A stretch of DNA of 64,000 nt from NCBI GenBank assembly GCA_024281675.1, contig JAMXAG010000001.1, positions 478,575 through 542,574 on the forward strand. Direction: 5' to 3'. This document shows, piece by piece, positions 44,936 to 53,925 of this stretch. The DNA comes from Nitrosomonas sp. Its GTDB lineage: Bacteria > Pseudomonadota > Gammaproteobacteria > Burkholderiales > Nitrosomonadaceae. The position numbers and the translations under genes are program-made. The notes beneath the pieces were generated by a model. The model saw only the letters and a program-made list of their open reading frames with translations, did no database searches and was not told the origin of the DNA. Position 1 is the stretch's first letter, and each line of letters begins with the position of its first letter.

Positions 44936-46082
44936 CGATAATCTCCACGATTGTAGTCAATCTTTTCAGAAATTGTGTAGCTTGCCGCACCTGTTGCAGG
45001 CATTTCAGCGGGCAGCGATGGGGAAACGTCACAAGATTGATGTTGCTGCGTTTGAGTTTCAGCTCATTGATCATTTGTTGCAACTACATGAAGAACTGGA
45101 AAAAGGAAACTATATTCCTGGTCCTTATACGCATTTTTATATTCATGAACCGAAACGACGTAAAATCAGCGCAGCCATATTCCGGGATCGGGTGGTGCAT
45201 CATGCATTGTGTGGTGTTATTGAACCGCGTTTTGAACAAGTATTTATTCCAGATAGCTATGCCAATCGGATAGGTAAAGGAACTCATCGTGCAATTGATC
45301 GCTTGCAGCATTTTTCTCGGAAATATCGCTATGTCCTGCGCTGCGATATTCGCCAACATTTTGCATCGATTGATCATGCCATATTGCTTGAAAGTCTACG
45401 CAAGCTTATCCCAGAACCTGATATCGTGGCGTTAATCGAAAAAGTAATTTCCGGTGGTTGCGATGCTTTGGCGGATGAGTACCAAATGGTGTGGTTCCCA
45501 GGTGATGATTTGCTTGCCGTTTGCAGGCCACGTGGATTACCGATTGGTAATTTGACATCGCAGTTTTGGTCGAATTGCTACCTGCATGGCTTTGATTTAT
45601 TTGTTAAACGTGAGCTGGGCTGCAAGGCTTATCTACGTTATGTCGATGATTTTGCACTGTTCGCAGATCACAAGGAATTACTCTGGGAATGGAAGGCTGC
45701 ATTAAAATCACGGCTGGCTAAGCTACGTTTGACTATTCATGATCAGAAAGCACAAGTGTTACCTTCGGCAAACGGTATTCCTTGGTTGGGTTTTATGATT
45801 TATCGTGAATTCCGTAAAATAAAAGCCCGTAAGGTTAGGTACGCCACACATCATTTGGATCATCGTTATGAAGCCTATCGTACAGGGAAAATTTCTTTTG
45901 CAGGGTTTGATGCCAGCATACAGGGTTGGATCAATCATGTACGTTTTGCTGATTCATGGGGGTTGCGTCGGCATGTGTTTTCATCTTTTCTACTCAAGCC
46001 AAGTGATATGAGGATAAAAGAGCCGTCAAATACGAAGAGATTTTTGCACGGGAAGAATCGCCTTGAGAGTCAAAGATGGTAA
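44919..46082 (+). CDS. DGR reverse transcriptase
   Basis: 387 residues from ATG 44919 (MRSCVIDNLHDCSQSFQKLC). The frame is open upstream to 44757, but that segment is antisense to the Avd gene and unlike the family. N-terminal motif LCSLPHLLQAFQRAAMGKR (19-37), RT1-2 KRRKISAAIFRDRVVHHAL, catalytic motif 3 CDIRQHFASID (142-152), RGLPIGNLTSQ (205-215) with the IGxxxSQ signature that separates DGR RTs from group II intron RTs (QGxxxSP), and YVDD (241-244). It copies TR RNA into adenine-mutagenised cDNA that replaces VR. No maturase or endonuclease domain. Confidence 0.95.
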   Translation: MRSCVIDNLHDCSQSFQKLCSLPHLLQAFQRAAMGKRHKIDVAAFEFQLIDHLLQLHEELEKGNYIPGPYTHFYIHEPKRRKISAAIFRDRVVHHALCGVIEPRFEQVFIPDSYANRIGKGTHRAIDRLQHFSRKYRYVLRCDIRQHFASIDHAILLESLRKLIPEPDIVALIEKVISGGCDALADEYQMVWFPGDDLLAVCRPRGLPIGNLTSQFWSNCYLHGFDLFVKRELGCKAYLRYVDDFALFADHKELLWEWKAALKSRLAKLRLTIHDQKAQVLPSANGIPWLGFMIYREFRKIKARKVRYATHHLDHRYEAYRTGKISFAGFDASIQGWINHVRFADSWGLRRHVFSSFLLKPSDMRIKEPSNTKRFLHGKNRLESQRW

Positions 46083-46420
46083 ATTATCTTATTTATTTAT
46101 GGTACTTACTTCACAAAATGAGATAGTTTGCAAAAAACTCAATTTGTTTATCTTGAAATGATGCTGATTTATAGACTATTTAAAGTCATCTGCGTCATTA
46201 CGCGGCGTTAAAGCAGACGCAAAATGCGTATTGATTCTACAGAGCTGCACCTTTTTTTCAACACAACTGGCAGTATCGATCGCTTTACGCTATATTCCTA
46301 ATCAAGATCATTGTCGGCAAGACGACATGCACTGTATGTATGTGTGGAGAATGCGCTATTCGCTGGTTTTGACTAGAATAGCCGCTTGTTCAATAACCGA
46401 ATCAAGCAGGAGAAGCGAAA
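46083..46420. other. intergenic region after the DGR
   Basis: 338 bp with no supportable gene. A weak hairpin TGCGTC/GACGCA spans 46191-46221 without a T-tract. TTGACT at about 46369 with AATAAC 17 bp later could be a promoter for the beta-oxidation genes, but the -10 is poor. The SD for the next gene (AGGAGA) is clear. This gap probably marks the right edge of the DGR insertion. Confidence 0.4.
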
Positions 46421-48934
46421 TTGAATAATCAACGCTCTATTATCCGAAAGGTGGCCGTATTAGGCGCTGGTGTCATGGGCGCGCAAATCGCTGCACACTT
46501 GGTTAATGCCAATATTGAAACGCTCTTGTTTGAATTGCCGGGAGATGAAAAAAACCCGAATGCCAATGTGCTCAAGGCGATAGAAAAACTGAACAAGCAA
46601 GAGCCTGCGCCTTTATCGATCAAAAGCAAAGCAACGTTCATTCGTCCCGCCAACTATGAACAACATTTAGGATTACTTAAAGAGTGCGATTTGGTGATAG
46701 AAGCGATCGCCGAACGTATGGATTGGAAACGTGATCTTTATACTAAAGTCGCACCCCATTTAGGCGAGCAAACCATTTTTGCGTCCAACACTTCGGGACT
46801 TTCAATCAACCAATTGGCTGAAGCTTTCCCAGAAACGTTGCGGCATCGTTTTTGTGGTGTGCATTTTTTTAATCCGCCGCGTTATATGCATTTGGTGGAA
46901 CTCATTCCGTGTCAGTCGAGTGATGCCATTATGCTGGATCATTTGGAAGCTTTTCTGGTGACTTACCTCGGGAAAGGCATTGTTCGCGCCAAAGATACGC
47001 CCAATTTTATTGCTAACCGCATTGGTGTGTTTTCATTATTGGCGACCATGCATCATGCGAAAGAGTTTGGTTTTGGCTTCGATGGAGTGGATGCGTTGAC
47101 CGGCACTTTGATTGGGCGACCGAAAAGCGCTACGTTTCGCACCGCTGATGTGGTGGGGCTCGATACTTTGGCGCATGTGGTTAATACCATGCGCGATACG
47201 TTACCCCATGATCCTTGGCACCGTTATTTCACAGTACCCGACTGGATGCAAGGTTTGATTGATGCCGGTGCGCTGGGGGAAAAGGTTAAGCGCGGCGTTT
47301 ATCAAAAAATAAACGGTGAGATTCATGTGCTTGATTTAGCCACACAAAGTTATCGATTGTCGGAAGGTAACGTGGATGAAGACATCAAGCACTTGTTGAA
47401 ATTTAGTGGTTCAGTAGAAAAGTTTGTTGTATTACGGAGTGCAGAGAAGCAACAGGCTCAGTTTCTCTGGGCGGTTTTCCGGGATTTATTCCACTATTGT
47501 GCGGTACAACTGGAAGATATCGCAGATAACGCTAGAGATCTTGATTTGGCGGTGAGGTGGGGATTTGGTTGGAACCAAGGGCCTTTTGAAATATGGCAAG
47601 CGGCAGGTTGGAAGCAACTTGTTGAATGGATTGAGCAAGATATCGCCTCGGGCAAAAGCATGAGCTCTACACCGTTACCGCAATGGGTGCATAAGATCGC
47701 GCAAAGTAACATGCAAAGTATACATACGCCGCAAGGTTCTTATGCGCCGGCTTTCGATCAATTGCAGCCTCGTTCAAGATTATCGGTTTATCGGCGTCAG
47801 CTTTTTCCGGATCGCCTGATCGGGGAAACCGCGGAGTACGGTAAAACAATTTTTGAAAACGATGCGATTCGAATGTGGCATCTGGATGACGACGATCAAG
47901 TCGCCATTCTGAGTTTCAACACCAAAATGCATACCATCGGCATTGAAGTATTGCAAAGTGTGCAACAAGCCATTCAAGAAGCCGAGCAGAACTGGCGTGC
48001 CTTAGTGATCTGGCAAACAGAGCCGCCGTTTTCTGCGGGCGCTAATTTACAAAAAGCGACTGAAAAACCGAAGCCATCAGGCCACCGACCTGCGCCGCCG
48101 TCTGTGTTTCAACAGTTTCTCAGAAAATTCATGAAAACCACCCAGGCGACGGTACTAAAAGCTGCGCGTGAGCTAGACCTGGCCGATGCACTGATGGCCA
48201 GTAAGCTGGCTGAAGTCAATCACATGATTCAGCAGTTCCAGCAAACATCGCAAGCGTTGCGTTATTCTATGATCCCAACCGTTGCAGCCGTTGATGGATT
48301 GGCTTTGGGAGGCGGGTGCGAATTTGTCATGCATTGCGACCATGCCGTAGCAACGATGGAAAGTTATATCGGCTTGGTTGAGGCAGGTGTTGGTTTGTTG
48401 CCAGCCGGTGGTGGATGTAAGGAATTTGCCCTCAAGGCCGCACGGAATGCAAAAGATGGCGACCCTTTTCCGTTGTTAAAACACTATTTTCAAACGGTAG
48501 CGATGGCCGAATTAGCGAAAAGCGCGGAGCAAGCAAAAGAATTCGAATATTTGCGTCGCTCCGATACCATTGTGATGAATCGTTTTGAATTGCTACATGT
48601 CGCTAAAGCGCAAGCGTTAGCGATGGCAGAAGCTGGTTACCGTCCACCATTGCACGCACGCGAAATTCCGGTTGCAGGCAGTACTGGCATTGCAACCATC
48701 CAAGCACAGCTCGTTAACTTACTCGAAGGCCAGTTTATTTCCGAACACGATTATTTGATCGGTAAAAAGATTGCGCAGGTCATGTGTGGTGGTGATTTGA
48801 CCCCTGGCAGCTTGGTGGATGAGGATTGGTTTCTTGAGTTGGAGCGTGCTGCCTTCATGGAGTTGATAGCAACCGAAAAAACACAGCAACGTATCGAACA
48901 TACCCTCAAAACCGGTAAACCATTAAGAAATTGA
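46421..48934 (+). CDS. 3-hydroxyacyl-CoA dehydrogenase / enoyl-CoA hydratase fusion
   Basis: 837 residues, TTG start with SD AGGAGA. Domain order is dehydrogenase first: Rossmann AVLGAGVMGAQIAAHL (residues 12-27), catalytic GVHFFNPP and the C-terminal 3HCDH domains. A crotonase-type hydratase then follows at about 480-720 (AGANLQ, DGLALGGGCEFVMHCD, GLVEAGVGLLPAGGG). This is the reverse of FadB/FadJ, and the order matches the FadN-type fusion. Second and third steps of fatty acid beta-oxidation. The thiolase gene follows 28 bp later. Confidence 0.93.
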   Translation: MNNQRSIIRKVAVLGAGVMGAQIAAHLVNANIETLLFELPGDEKNPNANVLKAIEKLNKQEPAPLSIKSKATFIRPANYEQHLGLLKECDLVIEAIAERMDWKRDLYTKVAPHLGEQTIFASNTSGLSINQLAEAFPETLRHRFCGVHFFNPPRYMHLVELIPCQSSDAIMLDHLEAFLVTYLGKGIVRAKDTPNFIANRIGVFSLLATMHHAKEFGFGFDGVDALTGTLIGRPKSATFRTADVVGLDTLAHVVNTMRDTLPHDPWHRYFTVPDWMQGLIDAGALGEKVKRGVYQKINGEIHVLDLATQSYRLSEGNVDEDIKHLLKFSGSVEKFVVLRSAEKQQAQFLWAVFRDLFHYCAVQLEDIADNARDLDLAVRWGFGWNQGPFEIWQAAGWKQLVEWIEQDIASGKSMSSTPLPQWVHKIAQSNMQSIHTPQGSYAPAFDQLQPRSRLSVYRRQLFPDRLIGETAEYGKTIFENDAIRMWHLDDDDQVAILSFNTKMHTIGIEVLQSVQQAIQEAEQNWRALVIWQTEPPFSAGANLQKATEKPKPSGHRPAPPSVFQQFLRKFMKTTQATVLKAARELDLADALMASKLAEVNHMIQQFQQTSQALRYSMIPTVAAVDGLALGGGCEFVMHCDHAVATMESYIGLVEAGVGLLPAGGGCKEFALKAARNAKDGDPFPLLKHYFQTVAMAELAKSAEQAKEFEYLRRSDTIVMNRFELLHVAKAQALAMAEAGYRPPLHAREIPVAGSTGIATIQAQLVNLLEGQFISEHDYLIGKKIAQVMCGGDLTPGSLVDEDWFLELERAAFMELIATEKTQQRIEHTLKTGKPLRN

Positions 48935-48962
48935 TTCATCTTCCCGATTCACGGAGACTTTC

Positions 48963-50162
48963 ATGAGCAAACAAACTGAAGAAGCCTATATCGTAGCTGC
49001 TACCCGTACGCCGGTTGGTAAAGCGCCGCGAGGTATGTTTAAAAATGTACGCCCGGACGATATGCTGGTGCATGTGTTGCAAGCAGTCATGAAGCAATGT
49101 GAAGGGCTCGATCCGGCTGCAATTGATGATGTGATCGTCGGTTGCGCCATGCCGGAGGCTGAACAAGGAATCAATGTCGCGCGTGTTGCACTATTGTTGG
49201 CTGGTTTCCCGGATAGTGTTTCAGGTATGACCATTAACCGATTCTGTGCTTCAGGCTTGCAATCGGTGGCTTTGGCTGCGGATCGAATTCGCCTTGGGGA
49301 AGCCGATGTCATGATCGCAGCTGGTACCGAAAGTATGAGCATGGTACCTATGATGGGTAATAAAGTGGCCATTAACCCGGCTACTTTTACACACCAAGAG
49401 CATGTTGCAATTGCGTATGGTATGGGTATGACCGGTGAAAAAGTCGCCGAGCAATGGCATATCTCCCGCGAGGCCCAGGATGAATTTGCTTTGACAAGTC
49501 ACAGGCGTGCATTGCAAGCCATCGATTCGGGTGAATTTAAGCAGGAAATATCTCCTTATCAAGTAGTGGAAAAAAGGCCAGATTTAGAAGCTGACAAAGT
49601 TCTCGAGCAAGTATCGTTGAAAGATACTGACGAAGGGCCGCGTGCGGATACCAGCCTTGAGGTGTTGGCGAAATTACGGCCGGTTTTTTCCGCCAAAGGT
49701 TCGGTGACGGCAGGAAACAGTTCGCAAATGTCCGATGGTGCGGGTGCGGTTGTACTGATGAACGAGAAAGCGATGCAACGTTTTAATTTATCACCTTTGG
49801 CCCGTTTTATTGGTTTTTCAGTGGCTGGCGTGCCACCTGAAATTATGGGTGTTGGCCCGATCAAAGCTATTCCTAAAGTGCTGGCGCAAACCAACATTAA
49901 ACAGGATGACATAGATTGGATCGAACTGAATGAAGCGTTTGCAGCACAAAGTCTTGCGGTCATTCATGATTTAGCATTAGACCGTGAAAAAGTCAATCCT
50001 TTGGGGGGGGCAATTGCGTTAGGTCATCCATTGGGTGCGACGGGTGCTATCCGGGTGGCAACTTTATTGCATGGTTTGCGCCGTCATCATAAAAAATACG
50101 GCATGGTGACGATGTGTATTGGAAGTGGCATGGGTGCTGCTGGCGTGTTTGAATCGTTGTAG
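48963..50162 (+). CDS. fadA: acetyl-CoA C-acyltransferase (thiolase)
   Basis: Releases acetyl-CoA in the last step of beta-oxidation. 399 residues. The active-site Cys is in NRFCASGLQSV, GNSSQMSDGAGAV is the middle signature, the catalytic His is in GGAIALGHPLGATGA, and the second Cys is in CIGSGMGAAGVF. It is coupled by position with the dehydrogenase/hydratase fusion. A biosynthetic thiolase (PhaA type) is possible in principle, but the partner gene argues for beta-oxidation. Confidence 0.93.
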   Translation: MSKQTEEAYIVAATRTPVGKAPRGMFKNVRPDDMLVHVLQAVMKQCEGLDPAAIDDVIVGCAMPEAEQGINVARVALLLAGFPDSVSGMTINRFCASGLQSVALAADRIRLGEADVMIAAGTESMSMVPMMGNKVAINPATFTHQEHVAIAYGMGMTGEKVAEQWHISREAQDEFALTSHRRALQAIDSGEFKQEISPYQVVEKRPDLEADKVLEQVSLKDTDEGPRADTSLEVLAKLRPVFSAKGSVTAGNSSQMSDGAGAVVLMNEKAMQRFNLSPLARFIGFSVAGVPPEIMGVGPIKAIPKVLAQTNIKQDDIDWIELNEAFAAQSLAVIHDLALDREKVNPLGGAIALGHPLGATGAIRVATLLHGLRRHHKKYGMVTMCIGSGMGAAGVFESL

Positions 50163-50201
50163 TTTTATATTCGTTTTTCAAGAATCTTGTGAGTATTGAA
50201 A

Positions 50202-51806
50202 ATGAATGCTAATTTAATTTGTTTTGGTTCATTAGCCATGCTGTTATTCATCCTGTCAGGATGTGGAAGTATTCCATATAAGGCAAGCACGAACAGTAAA
50301 ATATCGGAAGGGGAAAAATCAACGTCACAAGCAAGCTTTGAATTACGCAATGAGCGCATCAAGAAAGTAGGCGATGAGCGCCTTGAGGTGGATTGTAATC
50401 CCAAGCAACATAAAAAAAATCTGGTGCTATTAGCACTCTCAGGTGGCGGTTCACGGGCGGCATTGCTATCGGGTTTGTCGATGGACGAGATGAAGAATAT
50501 CCAGGCCAATGGAAGTAGTTATGACATTTTATCAGAAGTGGATTTAATATCCTCAGTTTCCGGCGGATCATTGGCAGCGGCATATTATGCAAGCTCTGGA
50601 GAAACAGAAGCTAAAAATGAGTGCGACAAAGCGGTTTCCGAACGGGAATGGAGTAAAGAAAACGTTATCGAGTTAATGAGTAAGAATTACATTCTGCCGT
50701 GGATAGGAAATTGGTTTTGGCCTGATAATATATTCCATTATTGGCTCTCGACGTATGATCGTACTGACATCATGGCTCAAACATTCGCCGATAATCTATT
50801 TGACAGGAAGAGCAATGGGTTAGATCTTAAATTCTCAGAGCTCAATCCTGCGCGTCCAAATTTAATTATTAATGCTACCAAGGGAAGTTCCAATTTTACT
50901 CAAGAACAATTAAATGAAAGCTCATTTGGACAGGCTTTTACTTTTTCGGCTGAAGATTTTGGAAAAATTTGCTCATCAATAGATGAATACGATTTGTCTC
51001 GAGGAGTGATGGCATCGGCTACCTTTCCTGGTGTGTTTAATTTCATGACCTTAGAAAATCATTGCCTAGGAAATAAAAATCAATATGTGCACGTATTTGA
51101 TGGGGGAAATGCAGACAATTTGGGGCTCACCAGCATCAAGCGTGCAATTTGGAGTCTACATAGAAACAAACAATTAAAAGATTATGAGAAAATCACAGTC
51201 ATTTTAGTGGATGCTTATGTAAATTCGAGTGGTGTAGATGAAAAATACAATGACCCGCGTCCATGGTATGGCTTTATTGTTGATTTAAATTTTATTGTTG
51301 CCACAGATTCGTTATTGGGAAAAAATAGAGAAAGACTTCTAACGGAATTTGAAACAAAAAACATCTTTCCATATAGCAGAATGGAAAATCAGGGGATGGC
51401 AGATTCTAACAAAAGAAAAATAACAGCCTGTAACAGTTTTTTTAATTGGAAAGGGACTGTTGATGCGGCCAAATACTGCAATGATTCCGAATTTTGGAAA
51501 GATCTAAATAAAGACATTCATCAGAAAATGCAGTTTGTACACATTACATTTGATGAAACACCTAACCCCGATTTGCAGCGTCAATTGAACAATATTGCAA
51601 CAAATTTTAGATTAAATGATGACAGGGATGATAAGACGCGTTTAACAAACAAAGAGGCAATTATCTGTGCAGTCCCGGCGCTATTTGGACGTGATAGCAA
51701 GTGTCCATATAATGAAGAAATTTATAGTGCATCAGAAAATCTTAAGGAAAAATGGGGCAATGTTGTAAAGGATTTTAATAGCTCCACTAATAAAAGATCA
51801 CATTAA
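50202..51806 (+). CDS. patatin-like phospholipase family lipoprotein
   Basis: 534 residues from ATG 50202; TTG 50196 is in frame but has no advantage. The N-terminus is a lipoprotein signal with lipobox LSGC (FILSGCGS). Patatin motifs: the oxyanion stretch LALSGGGSRAALLSG, nucleophile segment SSVSGGSLAAAYY, and the Asp of the dyad in VFDGGNADNLGL. The usual GxSxG reads SVSGG here, a variant seen in bacterial patatin-like proteins. Probably a periplasmic or outer-membrane-attached lipid hydrolase, substrate unknown. Confidence 0.85.
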   Translation: MNANLICFGSLAMLLFILSGCGSIPYKASTNSKISEGEKSTSQASFELRNERIKKVGDERLEVDCNPKQHKKNLVLLALSGGGSRAALLSGLSMDEMKNIQANGSSYDILSEVDLISSVSGGSLAAAYYASSGETEAKNECDKAVSEREWSKENVIELMSKNYILPWIGNWFWPDNIFHYWLSTYDRTDIMAQTFADNLFDRKSNGLDLKFSELNPARPNLIINATKGSSNFTQEQLNESSFGQAFTFSAEDFGKICSSIDEYDLSRGVMASATFPGVFNFMTLENHCLGNKNQYVHVFDGGNADNLGLTSIKRAIWSLHRNKQLKDYEKITVILVDAYVNSSGVDEKYNDPRPWYGFIVDLNFIVATDSLLGKNRERLLTEFETKNIFPYSRMENQGMADSNKRKITACNSFFNWKGTVDAAKYCNDSEFWKDLNKDIHQKMQFVHITFDETPNPDLQRQLNNIATNFRLNDDRDDKTRLTNKEAIICAVPALFGRDSKCPYNEEIYSASENLKEKWGNVVKDFNSSTNKRSH

Positions 51807-51973
51807 AAAACAACGCGTTTTGCAAATTTTCCACATTATTTCTTCAACAATGTGATTTTTCTCACAGATTTTGAAATGAGCGCTCTTTACAGTTGCATCG
51901 CAATCTAAGTTTAATTTGTGACTTGAATTGCTGCCTTTTTGGGCGGAAATTGTATTTCAAAAGGAGATAAATC

Positions 51974-52741
51974 ATGGCAATAGTCAATGGAACAATTTTT
52001 AATGATGATGGAAATTTTTTTCTTCCATTATTGGGGACCAATCTGAGCGACGACATGAACGCCAATTGGTCGTTAGGCAACGACTTGATGTTGGGGTTTG
52101 CGGGTGATGATATTTATCGAATTAATTCAACATTAGACGATATTCGTGAAATCGCAGGGCAAGGCACCGATACGGTGATTACGCGATTAGCAAGTACGAC
52201 TTTAAAAAACAATTTTGAAAACCTTACGTTAGATAATACCGCCGGTTTTCTGACGGCCGTCAATGGAACCGGAAACAGTGCGGCAAACACCATTACGGGA
52301 AATAGCCTCGCGAATACGCTTTCGGGTTTGGGCGGCAACGACATCATCAACGCCGGACTGGGTAATGACACGATTGTTGGCGGCTTGGGGACAGACACCA
52401 TGACTGATGGCGGCGGCTTGGATGTCTATGATTTTAATGCGACCAATGAAAGTGTGGTAGGTGTTAATCGAGATATTTGTACGGATTTTACGCATGGGGT
52501 AGATAAGATTGATTTGTCAACGATCGATGCTAATGTGGGTGCGGGTAACCAGGCGTTTAATTTTATCGGTAATGTTGCTTTTGCCGGTGGCGCTGCTAAT
52601 CAAGTCAGATATTTTACATCAGGGAATAACATTATTATTCAGGTTGATCTAGGTAATGATGGAAATGCAGCCGCTGACATGGAAATACAATTGACGGGCG
52701 CTGCCATTACAGGGATTAATGCAGCGGATTTTATACTTTGA
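51974..52741 (+). CDS. RTX calcium-binding protein, probable type I secretion substrate
   Basis: 255 residues without a Sec signal; SD AGGAGA. Nonapeptide-type repeats lie at about 115-150 (GGNDIINAGLGNDTIVGGLGTD; GGxGxD pattern), with looser copies near the N-terminus (GNDLMLGFAGDDIYRI). The C-terminal part (DFTHGVDKIDLSTIDAN then NAADFIL) resembles the serralysin C-terminal domain that carries the type I secretion signal. No catalytic domain is present, so it may be a surface-layer or adhesion-type product. No exporter genes are in the window. Confidence 0.85.
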   Translation: MAIVNGTIFNDDGNFFLPLLGTNLSDDMNANWSLGNDLMLGFAGDDIYRINSTLDDIREIAGQGTDTVITRLASTTLKNNFENLTLDNTAGFLTAVNGTGNSAANTITGNSLANTLSGLGGNDIINAGLGNDTIVGGLGTDTMTDGGGLDVYDFNATNESVVGVNRDICTDFTHGVDKIDLSTIDANVGAGNQAFNFIGNVAFAGGAANQVRYFTSGNNIIIQVDLGNDGNAAADMEIQLTGAAITGINAADFIL

Positions 52742-52762
52742 TTTTGATTGGTTTTTTATTGA

Positions 52763-52793
52763 AAAACGCCCAGATCACTGGGCGTTTTCTTTT
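52763..52793. terminator. bidirectional rho-independent terminator
   Basis: AAAACGCCCAG (52763-52773), loop ATCA, CTGGGCGTTTT (52778-52788): a perfect 11-bp stem with flanking A and T tracts. It lies between the convergent RTX gene and the minus-strand gene at 52824 and can serve both. Confidence 0.92.
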
Positions 52794-52823
52794 GTAGAAG
52801 CGTAATGTTAGCGTGGTAACAAG

Positions 52824-53783
52824 TTATCGGTTTTTTACATTGTAATACTCTGCAATACGTGCAAGGAAGTTAGCAACTGATTGGATATTTCTGGCTCCGG
52901 TAAAGTATTTGCCATTTTCAACCATGTCACCCCACAAGAACGCGCCAAACCCAACAATCTTATCGGATGCTTGTAGAACCCAGGCATAAAATCCTAATTG
53001 CTTGAGTAGCTTATCGATATCGTTTAGACCTTCATCCATTAGGAAGGAACCGGGAACCAAGAATAACTTACGATCTATTGGCTTCTGAGATTCCAGTACA
53101 AGCATGGTATCCCATACCCATGTTCCGTATTCAATTTGGTTGCGATAGCCATATTCATGTGATCCGCAGGAGTCTATGTCGCCGTAACAATCAAAACCTA
53201 AATACTCTGCGTCATCAAGCATGATTACGTGATCATGAGGGCGTTGTTGTTTTTGTATGGCTAATTCGGCCCATGATTCTATGTGCATGATTCCTGAACC
53301 TGGAAATCTTTGTCGTAGCAATTCGCCGACTTTACGGAAGGTCGCTAATGTTTTTTTGTAGTTGTTAGTAATCTCATTACAAGCGGCGGGCAGGTTTTTT
53401 TCTCTACAGGCAGATCTGATCATCCATAGGGGTTCGTCTATCAGAAATAAAAATTCATGATTGTGAATATCAGCTTTTTCGATTGCTTGGATGATGTTAT
53501 TTACGTCGTGTCGGTACAATCCTGTTTCTGAATTAAGCAGTAAGTGATTAATACTAATCACTGGTAGAAGTCGGTTGTTATTCACGTTGAGATATTCGGT
53601 AATGTCGTCGGTTGTGCTCGGTGCAAATCCAAATGCATTGCTATACGCAGCGACTTCATCGATTTGGGAACTATCTGTCAGGACTGTACCGAAAATTTTA
53701 AAATCTCGGTTGAAGTAATTTGCATGAACATTGATGGATGTCATCAATAAAATGGTGATTAACGCTACTATTTTTTTCATCAT
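52824..53783 (-). CDS. secreted protein of unknown function
   Basis: 319 residues with a Sec signal peptide (MMKKIVALITILLMTSINVHAN). The sequence has a TIM-barrel-like look: LLPVISIN, FLFLIDEPLW, GIMHIESWAE, EYLGFDCYGD, LFLVPGSFLMDEG and VGFGAFLWGDM could be strand ends of a glycoside-hydrolase-like barrel with acidic residues. I cannot assign a family with confidence. Four Cys in the mature part suggest disulfides. It shares a terminator with the RTX gene. Confidence 0.7.
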   Translation of the reverse strand: MMKKIVALITILLMTSINVHANYFNRDFKIFGTVLTDSSQIDEVAAYSNAFGFAPSTTDDITEYLNVNNNRLLPVISINHLLLNSETGLYRHDVNNIIQAIEKADIHNHEFLFLIDEPLWMIRSACREKNLPAACNEITNNYKKTLATFRKVGELLRQRFPGSGIMHIESWAELAIQKQQRPHDHVIMLDDAEYLGFDCYGDIDSCGSHEYGYRNQIEYGTWVWDTMLVLESQKPIDRKLFLVPGSFLMDEGLNDIDKLLKQLGFYAWVLQASDKIVGFGAFLWGDMVENGKYFTGARNIQSVANFLARIAEYYNVKNR

Positions 53784-53925
53784 GACTCCTCATCATTTTT
53801 ATCGGAAACTGTTTCAGTGATGAAGCATGATATTTTTATGGTGCAATATAATCTGTGAGAGATCTCACACCGATGGCAGAAATTAGGTTTTTATGCCCTG
53901 GATACTTTGTTTTGCTATATCCGAG

